NCBI GenBank assembly: GCA_946886405.1
Contig: CAMPIO010000089.1
Span: forward strand, 1 to 14,583
Source: an uncultured Pseudoxanthomonas sp.
Lineage (GTDB): Bacteria > Pseudomonadota > Gammaproteobacteria > Xanthomonadales > Xanthomonadaceae
Length of the DNA: 14,583 nucleotides
Direction of reading: 5' to 3'
A program made the translations under genes and the position numbers. Positions 6,312 through 14,583 of the stretch are shown in pieces. Each line of letters starts with the position of its first letter. Position 1 is the first letter of the stretch. Under the pieces are notes generated by a model. The model was given only the letters and a program-made list of their open reading frames with translations. It searched no databases and was not told the DNA's origin.

Positions 6312-9300
6312 TCAGCCGCGGTCGCGCAGGAAACGGGCCATCGATGCGCCCGCACCCGGCGTGGCGGGCGCGAACTCGGCGGCCACGTCGATGAAACCGC
6401 GCATCACCGCGATCTCGCGCGGCGTACGGTTCAGCGTGTCGCGCAGCTCGGGATCGGCACCTGCCCGCAACAGGCGACTCACCACGCGCAGCAGGCCATG
6501 CAGCGAGGCCAGGTGCAGCGGACCGAAGCCGCGCGGATCCTGCACGTCCAGCGAAACGCCTTCATCCAGCAGGCGCTCCAGGCCGGCCAGCACCACCTCT
6601 TCGTCGCAGGCGGTGCCAGGCTCGGCGCGTGCGCCGAGCAGCAGCAGCAGCGGCGTCACTGCGCCAGCGGCCATCGCTTCGGATTCCGCGCCCGACAGCA
6701 GCAACGTATCCAGCAGCGCCAACAAGCGCGGCTTCTCGCGGGCGGTGAAACCATAGAGCGCCGCGCAGTGCAGCGGCGTGAGCCCCTGCGCATCACCGGC
6801 CTGCACGTTGGCGCCAGCGGTGATCAGGCGGGCGGCGATCTCGGGCAGGCCCAGCGCGGCCGCCAGCATCAGCACGGTTACGCCACCCGGCAGGCGATAT
6901 TCGATGTCGGCGCCGGCCGCGAGCAAGGCGCCGACGATCTCGACCTGGCGCATGCTCACGGCGGCCGACAAGGGGGTGGCGCCGGTATTGGCCGCACGCT
7001 GTGGATCGGCGCCGCGAGCAAGCAGCAGCTCGACCGTGGACGTGAACCCGCCTCCCGCCGCGCGAAGCAACGCCGTGCAGCCCTGTGCATCGGGCGAGTC
7101 GACATCGAAACCCAGGTCCAGCAGGCGGCGTACCGCATCGCGATCACCGGCCACCGCCGCTGCCGGCAGGTCGGCCGGACGCAGGGCGCGACGCGGCAAA
7201 GGCCAGATGCGCCAGTCCAGCCAGTCCGCTAGATCGCGGCGACCACACGCCAACGCGACACCCAGCGGTGTCTGCCCGTCGGCAGCGCGCGCATCCGGCG
7301 ACGCGCCTTTGGCGACGAGGTGCTTGAGCGCCGTCTCGCGACCCAGCACGGCGGCCAGGTGCAACGCGGTCATGCCGTGGCTGTCGCGTGCTTCGCGGTC
7401 CACCCCGATGTCGAGCAAGCGGTCGAGTACGCGCTGCCAGCCCAGCCGCACCGCCAGGGACAGCGCGGGATCGCCCTGCCCGGAGGGCGCGAAGGGATCC
7501 GCGCCGCGTTCCAGCAGGTCCAGCGCACACGACTCGAGCGCACGCGCCGCCTGGTCGTCCGCCGCGCACGCCGCCATGAATCGCGCAAGGCCGCCTGCAC
7601 CGGCGGGCGACGCCGCACGCGCCAGCACGGCGGCCAGCGCCGGCTGGCCAGTGACGCCCTGGGCGAGCAGCGCGAAGACCACGGTGTCGCCGCGGAGGTT
7701 GCGGCTGTCCGGATCGGCGCCGTGGCGCAGCAGCCACGACAGGCGGGCGGGCCGCTGCATGTCGTTGTCGTGCAGCAGCGCGCCCAGCTCATCGCGTGAA
7801 CTCAACCGCGCCAGGGCGTCCAGCCCATCGAACTGCCCGCTCGCCAGGCCATCGCGCAGCAGTGCCGATGGCGCGCGATCCGGTGGCGTTTCGTCGTCGG
7901 CCGCAGCCACTGCGGTGGGCAATGCGTAACCGGGATCAAGCGCCGATACCAGCGCCCAGCGCCCCGCTTCGGCGGCCACGTCGACCGCACGACGGCCCTG
8001 CGTGTCGGCGGTCGCAGGGTCGACACCCCACTCCAGCAGGCGCCGCACCAGCGCGGGCGATGCGTGTTCCGCCGTACAGGCAAGCATCAGGGCGTTGCGA
8101 TGGTCGGCGTCGACGACGAATCGATCCGCGCCCGCGTCGGCCAGTTTCTCCAGTACGGAGAGGTGTGCGCCGCGCGCGGCGTCGAGCCACGGCGTGCGCT
8201 GGTGGGCGTCGCGCGCATGCACGTCGGCGCCCGCCGCCAGCAACGTGGTGGCGATCTCGGCATGGCCGGCATACGCGGCCTCGTGCAGCGCGCCCCGACG
8301 TTGCGCGTCGCGGGCGTCGACCTTGGCCTTGTGCTTGAGCAGCAACTGCACGCCGGCGGGATCGTCTTCTTCGGTCGAGGCCGCCGCCAGCAGCACCGGC
8401 TGACCGCCCTGCGGATCGGGGCGTGCGCCACGTTCCAGCAGGAACTTCGCCAGCCGCCAGTTGCCGGCCACGCAGGCGACGCCCAGCGGGGTGAGGCCAT
8501 CGTGGTTCAGCGCGTCCAGCTCCGCCGCCGCATCGCGCAGCAGCGCCACCACGCCGGGATCGGAACTGCGGGCGGCGTGGTGCAGCGGCGTATTGCCATC
8601 GCCGTCGGCGATGCGCGGGTCGGCGCCGTTGGCCAGCAGGGTGGTGACGGCATCGGGGCGGCCGTGCCAGCTGTCTCGCGTCGCTGCCAGCAGCGGGGTG
8701 ACGCCGGCATGCGCGTGGTTGAGATCGACGCCGTGCGCGATCAGCGTGCGCAGCAGGCGCAGGTCGGGCAGTACCGCTGCCAGCGCGCCAAGGCTGCGTT
8801 GGGCGCGCGCGCCTTCCGCCGGCAGCGCATGCGCATCCGCACCCGCTGCGATCAGCTCCAGCGCGCGCTCCACGCGACCGGTGCGGGCGGCATCGAACAG
8901 CGCCTGCTCCAGGTCGGCCACCGGCCCGTCGACGACCGCTGCCTCGATGAAGTCCTCGACCTCGAGGTCGCTGTCCGGCATCTCGACCACCGGCAGCACG
9001 CCCGCGCCATCGAGGCGCTGCACGCCCCAGTGCAGCAGCGGCAGGGACGCCGCATACGCGATGGCAACGGCCACGCGCGCCGCGTCGGGCACCAGGCCAG
9101 GCCACGCGAGGCACAGCCCGCCGCCGAGGACGAGTGCCAGTAGCGTCGCCACTGCCAGTCCACGCCAGGCATGGAAGTCGCGTTCGACCAGACCACGCCA
9201 ATGCGCCGACAGTTCGCCGCCGTCGCGTTCCAACCCGTGCCACAGCGGCCAGGTCCGCCACAGGCCCACGATCACCGCGCCTACCACTGCGCTGACACCC

Positions 9301-9608
9301 AGCGCCGCCGGCAGGCTGCCGCTGTCGTGCAGCGAGGCCAACGGCCATGCCAGCAGCGCGGCGCTACCGGCGAAGGCGATCGCCCAGGCCAGCAGCAACG
9401 CAGGCAGGTCTTCGCGCCATGCCCGGGCCGGCGCCAGGACGCGGGTACCTCGCAACCACGACACGCCGAGGGCGATCGCAGGTTGCGCGAGGCAGGCGGC
9501 GACCGCGGACACCACGCCACCCGCCCATCCGCCGAGGGCGGCCAGCAGCACGCCCGCCAACAGGGCGGCGACGGCCACGGGACGGGTCTGCAGGCGCGAC
9601 TCAGGCAT
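6312..9608 (-). CDS. Large membrane-anchored ankyrin-repeat protein
   Basis: About 1098 residues. The first ~200 contain roughly six hydrophobic segments (about 10-30, 33-53, 69-92, 100-118, 150-171 and 174-196). An acidic linker follows ([14 protein letters not shown], about 211-224), then a very long ankyrin region (about 235-1080) with many consensus pieces: [69 protein letters not shown] and [18 protein letters not shown] less regular stretch near 560-610 splits the array. Such arrays usually bind proteins; here they should lie in the cytoplasm or periplasm as a membrane-tethered scaffold. No catalytic motif is seen. The chosen ATG at 9608 overlaps the ycgL stop by 8 bases, implying translational coupling. 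An ATG at 9650 would add 14 residues. Neither has a strong ribosome-binding site. Identity as an ankyrin protein is secure; the role is unknown. Confidence 0.9.
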   Translation of the reverse strand: MPESRLQTRPVAVAALLAGVLLAALGGWAGGVVSAVAACLAQPAIALGVSWLRGTRVLAPARAWREDLPALLLAWAIAFAGSAALLAWPLASLHDSGSLPAALGVSAVVGAVIVGLWRTWPLWHGLERDGGELSAHWRGLVERDFHAWRGLAVATLLALVLGGGLCLAWPGLVPDAARVAVAIAYAASLPLLHWGVQRLDGAGVLPVVEMPDSDLEVEDFIEAAVVDGPVADLEQALFDAARTGRVERALELIAAGADAHALPAEGARAQRSLGALAAVLPDLRLLRTLIAHGVDLNHAHAGVTPLLAATRDSWHGRPDAVTTLLANGADPRIADGDGNTPLHHAARSSDPGVVALLRDAAAELDALNHDGLTPLGVACVAGNWRLAKFLLERGARPDPQGGQPVLLAAASTEEDDPAGVQLLLKHKAKVDARDAQRRGALHEAAYAGHAEIATTLLAAGADVHARDAHQRTPWLDAARGAHLSVLEKLADAGADRFVVDADHRNALMLACTAEHASPALVRRLLEWGVDPATADTQGRRAVDVAAEAGRWALVSALDPGYALPTAVAAADDETPPDRAPSALLRDGLASGQFDGLDALARLSSRDELGALLHDNDMQRPARLSWLLRHGADPDSRNLRGDTVVFALLAQGVTGQPALAAVLARAASPAGAGGLARFMAACAADDQAARALESCALDLLERGADPFAPSGQGDPALSLAVRLGWQRVLDRLLDIGVDREARDSHGMTALHLAAVLGRETALKHLVAKGASPDARAADGQTPLGVALACGRRDLADWLDWRIWPLPRRALRPADLPAAAVAGDRDAVRRLLDLGFDVDSPDAQGCTALLRAAGGGFTSTVELLLARGADPQRAANTGATPLSAAVSMRQVEIVGALLAAGADIEYRLPGGVTVLMLAAALGLPEIAARLITAGANVQAGDAQGLTPLHCAALYGFTAREKPRLLALLDTLLLSGAESEAMAAGAVTPLLLLLGARAEPGTACDEEVVLAGLERLLDEGVSLDVQDPRGFGPLHLASLHGLLRVVSRLLRAGADPELRDTLNRTPREIAVMRGFIDVAAEFAPATPGAGASMARFLRDRG

Positions 9609-9858
9609 CGGCACGGACGCGCGGATCGAGCGGCGGCGGAAACTGGACATGGAAGCCGCGTGCAGTGAGGTTCTCGCGGACGACGGCGGCGTCTTCGCGC
9701 GCCAGTCTGCGGTCCGGGGTCAGGGCCACTTCCAGCACGAACGACAGATCGCCCAACTGAGAGCGCAACGGCTCGGGCACGAGGGTGAACTCATCGCGCC
9801 TCGCCAGGTAGACGAACGTGTCGGCCTTGCGCTGGCTCTTGTAGACGTAGGCTTGCAT
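9601..9858 (-). CDS. ycgL: YcgL domain-containing protein
   Basis: A small cytoplasmic protein of 85 residues. It begins [19 protein letters not shown] and has the family features in order: the start Y-V-Y-K-S, the strand [10 protein letters not shown] (15-24), the LVPEPL turn (26-31), and the closing segment [12 protein letters not shown] (about 68-79), which matches GYYLQLPPPPED of E. coli YcgL from memory. YcgL proteins are conserved in gammaproteobacteria, but their biochemical function is not established. It is the first gene of a minus-strand pair: its stop overlaps the start of the ankyrin gene, so the two are very likely cotranscribed. The start is the only in-frame ATG near the conserved N-terminus. 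No clear Shine-Dalgarno sequence is visible, and a 6-bp hairpin (9873-9878 with 9889-9894) lies just upstream. Confidence 0.9.
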   Translation of the reverse strand: MQAYVYKSQRKADTFVYLARRDEFTLVPEPLRSQLGDLSFVLEVALTPDRRLAREDAAVVRENLTARGFHVQFPPPLDPRVRADA

Positions 9859-9983
9859 CCGCGCGTGTCGCGCCCCGCGTATGGACAAGCGGGGATTGTG
9901 CGGGAAATGCCGTAGGCGCGAAACCCGCACCGCGTTCACGCCGGGCATGACCATCGGCGGCCGGAACGCTGCAGCGGGGCTGG

Positions 9984-9989
9984 TAATCT
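9984..9989 (+). promoter_or_regulatory. Possible -10 box (TAATCT) for the S9 peptidase gene
   Basis: TAATCT, preceded by TGG (TGGTAATCT, an extended -10 look), stands 32 bases before the peptidase ATG at 10022. The predicted transcription start near 9996 would leave a leader of about 26 bases with a weak ACGGA (10011-10015). No good -35 is seen. The 163-base spacer 9859-10021 is divergent and must also hold the ycgL promoter, which I could not place. Confidence 0.35.
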
Positions 9990-10021
9990 TGGCCTCTTCA
10001 CCTCGCACTAACGGATGCCCG

Positions 10022-12388
10022 ATGCGCCCCGCCCTGCTCGCCTTGCTGCTGCCGCTCGCCTTCGCCCCTCCGGCGCACGCCCAGACATCCGCGCCGCTCA
10101 CGATCGAACAGGCGATGGCGGAACCGGACTGGATCGGCCCGCCCGTCGAGCGCGCGTGGTGGGCATGGGATGGCAAGCGGGTGCAGTACGACCTCAAGCG
10201 CGACAGCAGTGTCGTGCGCGATACCTTCGAACAATCGCTCGATAGCGTCACCGCGCACCGTGTCGGCGATGACGCGCGCGCCAACCTGGACACGGCGAGT
10301 CCGGTGTACGACGCCCACCGCCAGCGGATGCTGCTGTCGCGCAATGGCGACCTGTTCGTGCGCGATCTGCGTAGCGGCACCCTGACCCAGGTCACCCGCA
10401 CCAACGATGTGGAGCAGCAGGCGCGCTTCGCCCATGACGGCGCCGTGATCTGGCGCGCGGGAGCCACCTGGTACCGCTGGACCGCGGGCGGCGGCACCGC
10501 GACCGTCGCGGAACTCAAGGCCGAGCGCGATCCGCTGGCGCCGCCGAAGGCCGATGCCCTGCGCGAGCAACAGCTGCGCACGATCCGCACGCTCGCCGAC
10601 GACCGCGCCCAGCGCGACGACGCGCAGAAGCAGGCGGAAGCGTGGCGCAAGGCCGACCCGACCCGCGCGCCGGCGCCGGTGTACCTGGGCAACGAGGTGG
10701 AGATCGAAGCCAGCTCGCTGTCGCCGAACGGCCGATGGCTGCTGGTGGTCACGCGCAAGAAGGGCGCCGACGCCGGACAGGGCGGCAAGATGCCCAGGTA
10801 CGTGACCGAATCCGGCTACGAGGAATTCCAGGACGTGCGCACCCGCGTGGGTCGCAATGCGCCCCTGCCGCATGCGCTGTGGCGCGTGGACCTGGCCGAC
10901 GGCAGCGTGAAGCCGCTCGCGTTCGACCCGCTGCCCGGCATCGACAAGGATCCGCTGGCGGCGCTACGCAAGAAGGCCGGCAAAGAACCGCTGAAGGGCA
11001 ACCGCGACGTGCGCGTGGAGAACGACAGCGACGGCGGCGCCGTGGCCTGGACGAACGACGGCACGCAGGCTGCGGTGCAGATCCACGCGGTGGACAACAA
11101 GGATCGCTGGATCGCCACGGTCGACCTGCCGGGCGCACGGTTGCTGCCCCGCCACCGCCTGACCGACGAGGCCTGGATCAACTGGGGCTTCAACCAGTTT
11201 GGTTGGCTGCCGGACAACCGCACGCTGTGGCTGCTGTCGGAGGAGTCCGGCTACTCGCACCTCTACACGGCGACGGGTCCGGACAAGTTCCGCGCACGCA
11301 CATCAGGCAAATGGGAAGTCTCCGAACCGGAGATCGCGCCCGGCGGCAACGGCTTCCTGTTCCTGTGCAACCGCGCCTGGCCGGGCGACTACGAAGTCTG
11401 CTCGCTCGACCTCGCCAGCGACCAGCTGCGCGAAGTGACCGCACTCGACGGCGTGGAAAGCTTCAGCCCCTCACCGGACGGTCGCCAGCTGCTGGTCCGC
11501 CACTCGCGCAGCTATACGCCGCCGCAACTGTCGGTACTCGATATCGAGGGCGGCCAAACGAAGCCGCTCACCGACACCCGCACGGTGGCCTTCAAGACCC
11601 GCGCGTGGATCGAACCGGAATACGTGCAGGTGCCGTCGAAGCATGGCGCGGGCGTAGTGTGGGGCAAGTACTACGGTCCGAAGACGATGGAGCCGGGCAA
11701 GCGCTACCCCATCGTGATGTTCGTGCACGGCGCGGGCTACCTGCAGAACGTGACCGCGCGGTATCCGAACTACTTCCGCGAACAGATGTTCCACCACCTG
11801 CTGGTGGAGCGCGGCTACATCGTGCTCGACCTGGACTACCGTGCCAGCGAGGGCTACGGCCGCGACTGGCGCACCGCGATCTACCGCAACATGGGCCATC
11901 CGGAACTCGAGGACTATCTCGACGGCCTGGACTGGCTGGTCGAGCAGAAGCAGGGCGACCGCGATCGCGCCGGCATCTACGGCGGCAGCTACGGCGGCTT
12001 CATGACGTTCATGGCGCTGTTCCGCGAACCCGGCACGTTCAAGGCCGGTGCCGCGCTGCGCCCGGTGGTGGACTGGACGCAGTACAACCACGAGTACACC
12101 AGCAACATCCTCAACACGCCCGACCTGGATCCCGAGGCCTACCGCGCATCGTCGCCGATCGAATATGCCGCCGGCCTGCAGGACCACCTGCTGATCGCAC
12201 ACGGCATGATCGACGACAACGTGTTCTTCAAGGACTCCGTGGTGCTGACGCAGAAGCTGATCGAACTGCGCAAGGACAACTGGGAACTGGCGGCGTATCC
12301 GCTTGAGCGCCACGGCTTCACGCGATCCGATTCGTGGCTGGACGAGTACAAGCGCGTGCTCAAGCTGTTCGAGCAGAACCTGAAGTAG
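10022..12388 (+). CDS. Secreted S9-family serine peptidase (prolyl oligopeptidase / DPP4-like)
   Basis: A 788-residue protein with a Sec signal peptide (about 1-20, cleavage after AHA), so it acts in the periplasm or outside. The N-terminal ~530 residues fit a beta-propeller, with blade motifs such as [13 protein letters not shown] and [12 protein letters not shown]. The C-terminal alpha/beta hydrolase (about 535-788) has the oxyanion-side FVHGAGY, the nucleophile motif GGSYGG (S656), [10 protein letters not shown] (D731) and ERHGF (H764). This is a complete catalytic triad in the expected spacing. A charged helical insertion at about 164-215 lies inside the propeller. The DWVYEEE-type double-glutamate motif that gives DPP4 its dipeptidyl-aminopeptidase activity is not visible, so cleavage specificity is uncertain. 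The start was chosen for the signal peptide; an ATG at 10015 is out of frame. The next gene begins 2 bases after the stop. Confidence 0.93.
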   Translation: MRPALLALLLPLAFAPPAHAQTSAPLTIEQAMAEPDWIGPPVERAWWAWDGKRVQYDLKRDSSVVRDTFEQSLDSVTAHRVGDDARANLDTASPVYDAHRQRMLLSRNGDLFVRDLRSGTLTQVTRTNDVEQQARFAHDGAVIWRAGATWYRWTAGGGTATVAELKAERDPLAPPKADALREQQLRTIRTLADDRAQRDDAQKQAEAWRKADPTRAPAPVYLGNEVEIEASSLSPNGRWLLVVTRKKGADAGQGGKMPRYVTESGYEEFQDVRTRVGRNAPLPHALWRVDLADGSVKPLAFDPLPGIDKDPLAALRKKAGKEPLKGNRDVRVENDSDGGAVAWTNDGTQAAVQIHAVDNKDRWIATVDLPGARLLPRHRLTDEAWINWGFNQFGWLPDNRTLWLLSEESGYSHLYTATGPDKFRARTSGKWEVSEPEIAPGGNGFLFLCNRAWPGDYEVCSLDLASDQLREVTALDGVESFSPSPDGRQLLVRHSRSYTPPQLSVLDIEGGQTKPLTDTRTVAFKTRAWIEPEYVQVPSKHGAGVVWGKYYGPKTMEPGKRYPIVMFVHGAGYLQNVTARYPNYFREQMFHHLLVERGYIVLDLDYRASEGYGRDWRTAIYRNMGHPELEDYLDGLDWLVEQKQGDRDRAGIYGGSYGGFMTFMALFREPGTFKAGAALRPVVDWTQYNHEYTSNILNTPDLDPEAYRASSPIEYAAGLQDHLLIAHGMIDDNVFFKDSVVLTQKLIELRKDNWELAAYPLERHGFTRSDSWLDEYKRVLKLFEQNLK

Positions 12389-12390
12389 GC

Positions 12391-13894
<1,504 letters not shown>

Positions 13895-13900
13895 CTTCGC

Positions 13901-13985
13901 GCTCTTGTAGGAGCGCCCCATGGGCGCGATGCTCCAACTGACGCGCATCAAAAGCATCGCGCCCATCGGGCGCTCCTACAAGAGC
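13901..13985. repeat. Inverted pair of GTAG-headed REP elements (BIME-like), possible bidirectional terminator
   Basis: Two 33-base arms (13901-13933 and 13953-13985) are reverse complements with a single mismatch (C13919 against C13967), separated by 19 bases. Each arm read inward from its own 5' side carries GCTCTTGTAGGAGCGCCC, then GGGCGCGATGCT. That is the GTAG tetranucleotide head followed by an internal GCGCCC/GGGCGC palindrome, as described for REP elements of Stenotrophomonas and relatives. It exactly fills the gap between hemF and the convergent DUF421 gene, whose stop codon begins 2 bases after it. A folded transcript would form a very long hairpin. Confidence 0.85.
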
Positions 13986-13986
13986 A

Positions 13987-14475
13987 TCAGGGCTGCCGCA
14001 GAACCACCGTGATGCGCCCATTGTTCTCCAGCACCGCCAGGCGGATGTCGGCCATGTCCAGGCAACCCGCTTCGCGCATCGCCTTCTCGAAATCCTCGCG
14101 ACTGATCAGCTCGCGGCGCAACACGTCCCGATAGACCTGCCCTTCGCGTGCAAGCAATACGGGCGAACCCTCTACCCAGCGTTCCACTTTCGCCGAACGT
14201 GCAGACGCCAGGCCCACGATCCAGTTCAACGCGATCAACGTGGCCGCCAGCAGCAGGCCACCGCCCACCGACGTGTCCTCGCCGAGCAAGGCGTTCTGGA
14301 CGGCATTGCCGAGCAGCACCACCAGCAGCATGTCGAAAGGCGTGAACTGGCCCATCGTGCGCTTGCCTGTCATGCGGATCATGGCCAGCAGGATGAAGTA
14401 CACCACGCAGGCCCGCAGTACGAAGGCCCACCAGGGCATGGCCATGTGGAACATCTCGGCGAACGTCGCGCTCAT
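13987..14475 (-). CDS. DUF421 / YetF-type membrane protein
   Basis: A 162-residue protein with three predicted transmembrane helices (about 16-35, 44-64 and 72-90) and a short cytoplasmic C-terminal domain. The family signature MTGKRTMGQFTPFD (35-48) is followed by LLVVLLGNAVQNALL. The soluble part has EGSPVLLAREGQVYRDVLRR (102-121), then a helical stretch ISREDFEKAMREAG and the ending LENNGRITVVLR (149-160), all typical of DUF421. Family members such as Bacillus YetF are membrane proteins; the biochemical role is not established. Length is within the shorter class of the family and the frame is intact. GGTGA stands about 4 bases before the ATG. The gene reads toward hemF and is separated from it by the REP pair. 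A terminator upstream insulates it from the next minus-strand gene. Confidence 0.92.
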   Translation of the reverse strand: MSATFAEMFHMAMPWWAFVLRACVVYFILLAMIRMTGKRTMGQFTPFDMLLVVLLGNAVQNALLGEDTSVGGGLLLAATLIALNWIVGLASARSAKVERWVEGSPVLLAREGQVYRDVLRRELISREDFEKAMREAGCLDMADIRLAVLENNGRITVVLRQP

Positions 14476-14539
14476 GCGTCACCCGGCGGAAAGGAGTGAG
14501 CGCACGGTAGCGCACCGGCTCCGCCAGACGTCAGCCAAT

Positions 14540-14575
14540 AAAAAGCCCCGCAGGTCAGGGGGAGACCGGCGGGGC
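14540..14575 (-). terminator. Intrinsic terminator for an unseen minus-strand gene right of the window
   Basis: Read on the minus strand, GCCCCGC (14569-14575) pairs with GCGGGGC (14545-14551). An inner 4-bp stem (14553-14556 with 14564-14567) follows across one mismatch and closes a 7-base loop. TTTTT (14540-14544) follows directly. This is a textbook rho-independent terminator. It lies about 65 bases upstream of the DUF421 start, so that gene should have its own promoter in 14476-14539, where I cannot place one with confidence. Confidence 0.88.
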
Positions 14576-14583
14576 CAGGGAAC

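Noticed and set aside
6778..9143. Several long plus-strand frames opposite the ankyrin gene
   Set aside because: They are shadows of repeated, codon-biased ankyrin DNA. The minus-strand product shows clear ankyrin consensus throughout.
9873..9894. 6-bp hairpin (CCCCGC/GCGGGG) upstream of ycgL as a possible riboswitch or attenuator
   Set aside because: A single short stem with a 10-base loop and no U-tract is expected by chance at this GC content; no known riboswitch motif is visible.
10642..12306. Alternative 554-codon plus-strand frame inside the peptidase gene
   Set aside because: It is frame-shifted relative to the peptidase, whose catalytic triad and propeller motifs are all in the other frame.

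Overview
This 14.6 kb window is GC-rich bacterial chromosome and looks like a gammaproteobacterium of the Xanthomonadaceae (Pseudoxanthomonas, Stenotrophomonas, Lysobacter or similar). The reasons are the close match of the Rho fragment to gammaproteobacterial Rho, a YcgL protein, an aerobic HemF, a paired GTAG-headed REP element of the kind described in Stenotrophomonas, and the gene families present. No alignment could be run, so the genus is open. Coding density is very high. No gene-free stretch exceeds 300 bases; the longest, 9859-10021, is 163 bases. I see no tRNA, rRNA, CRISPR array, insertion sequence, prophage or plasmid hallmark.

Layout from left to right. (1) The last 174 codons of rho (+) end at a symmetric bidirectional terminator (548-574). 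(2) A membrane-anchored winged-helix regulator with a FlgO/TolB-like domain and TPR-like repeats (577-2526, -) faces it. It is divergent from a DUF2306 membrane protein gene (2670-3533, +). (3) A secreted protein with TonB C-terminal-like domains (3567-4439, -) is divergent from a KefB/KefC-type potassium:proton antiporter (4512-6302, +). (4) The antiporter gene converges, with only 9 bases between, on a two-gene minus-strand operon: ycgL (9601-9858) followed by a very large membrane-anchored ankyrin-repeat protein (6312-9608). The two genes overlap by 8 bases. (5) Divergent from ycgL is a plus-strand run: a secreted S9-family serine peptidase (10022-12388), a four-helix membrane protein 2 bases later (12391-12960), and hemF (12971-13894). 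hemF appears to have its own promoter and a leaderless start. (6) A 33-bp-arm inverted repeat (GTAG-REP pair, 13901-13985) separates hemF from a convergent DUF421/YetF-type membrane protein gene (13987-14475, -). Behind that is an intrinsic terminator (14540-14575, -) for an unseen gene to the right.

The genes are mostly housekeeping and envelope functions: transcription termination, envelope sensing, K+ efflux, periplasmic proteolysis and haem synthesis. They do not read as one pathway. The strongest multi-gene links are the translationally overlapping ycgL-ankyrin pair and the tightly packed peptidase-membrane protein pair. I find no convincing evidence of a new defence, mobile or biosynthetic system here. 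The points most worth a second look are the ycgL-ankyrin operon, the probable leaderless hemF start whose -10 box contains the previous gene's stop codon, the REP pair, and unusual residues in the antiporter gating loop and the peptidase propeller.
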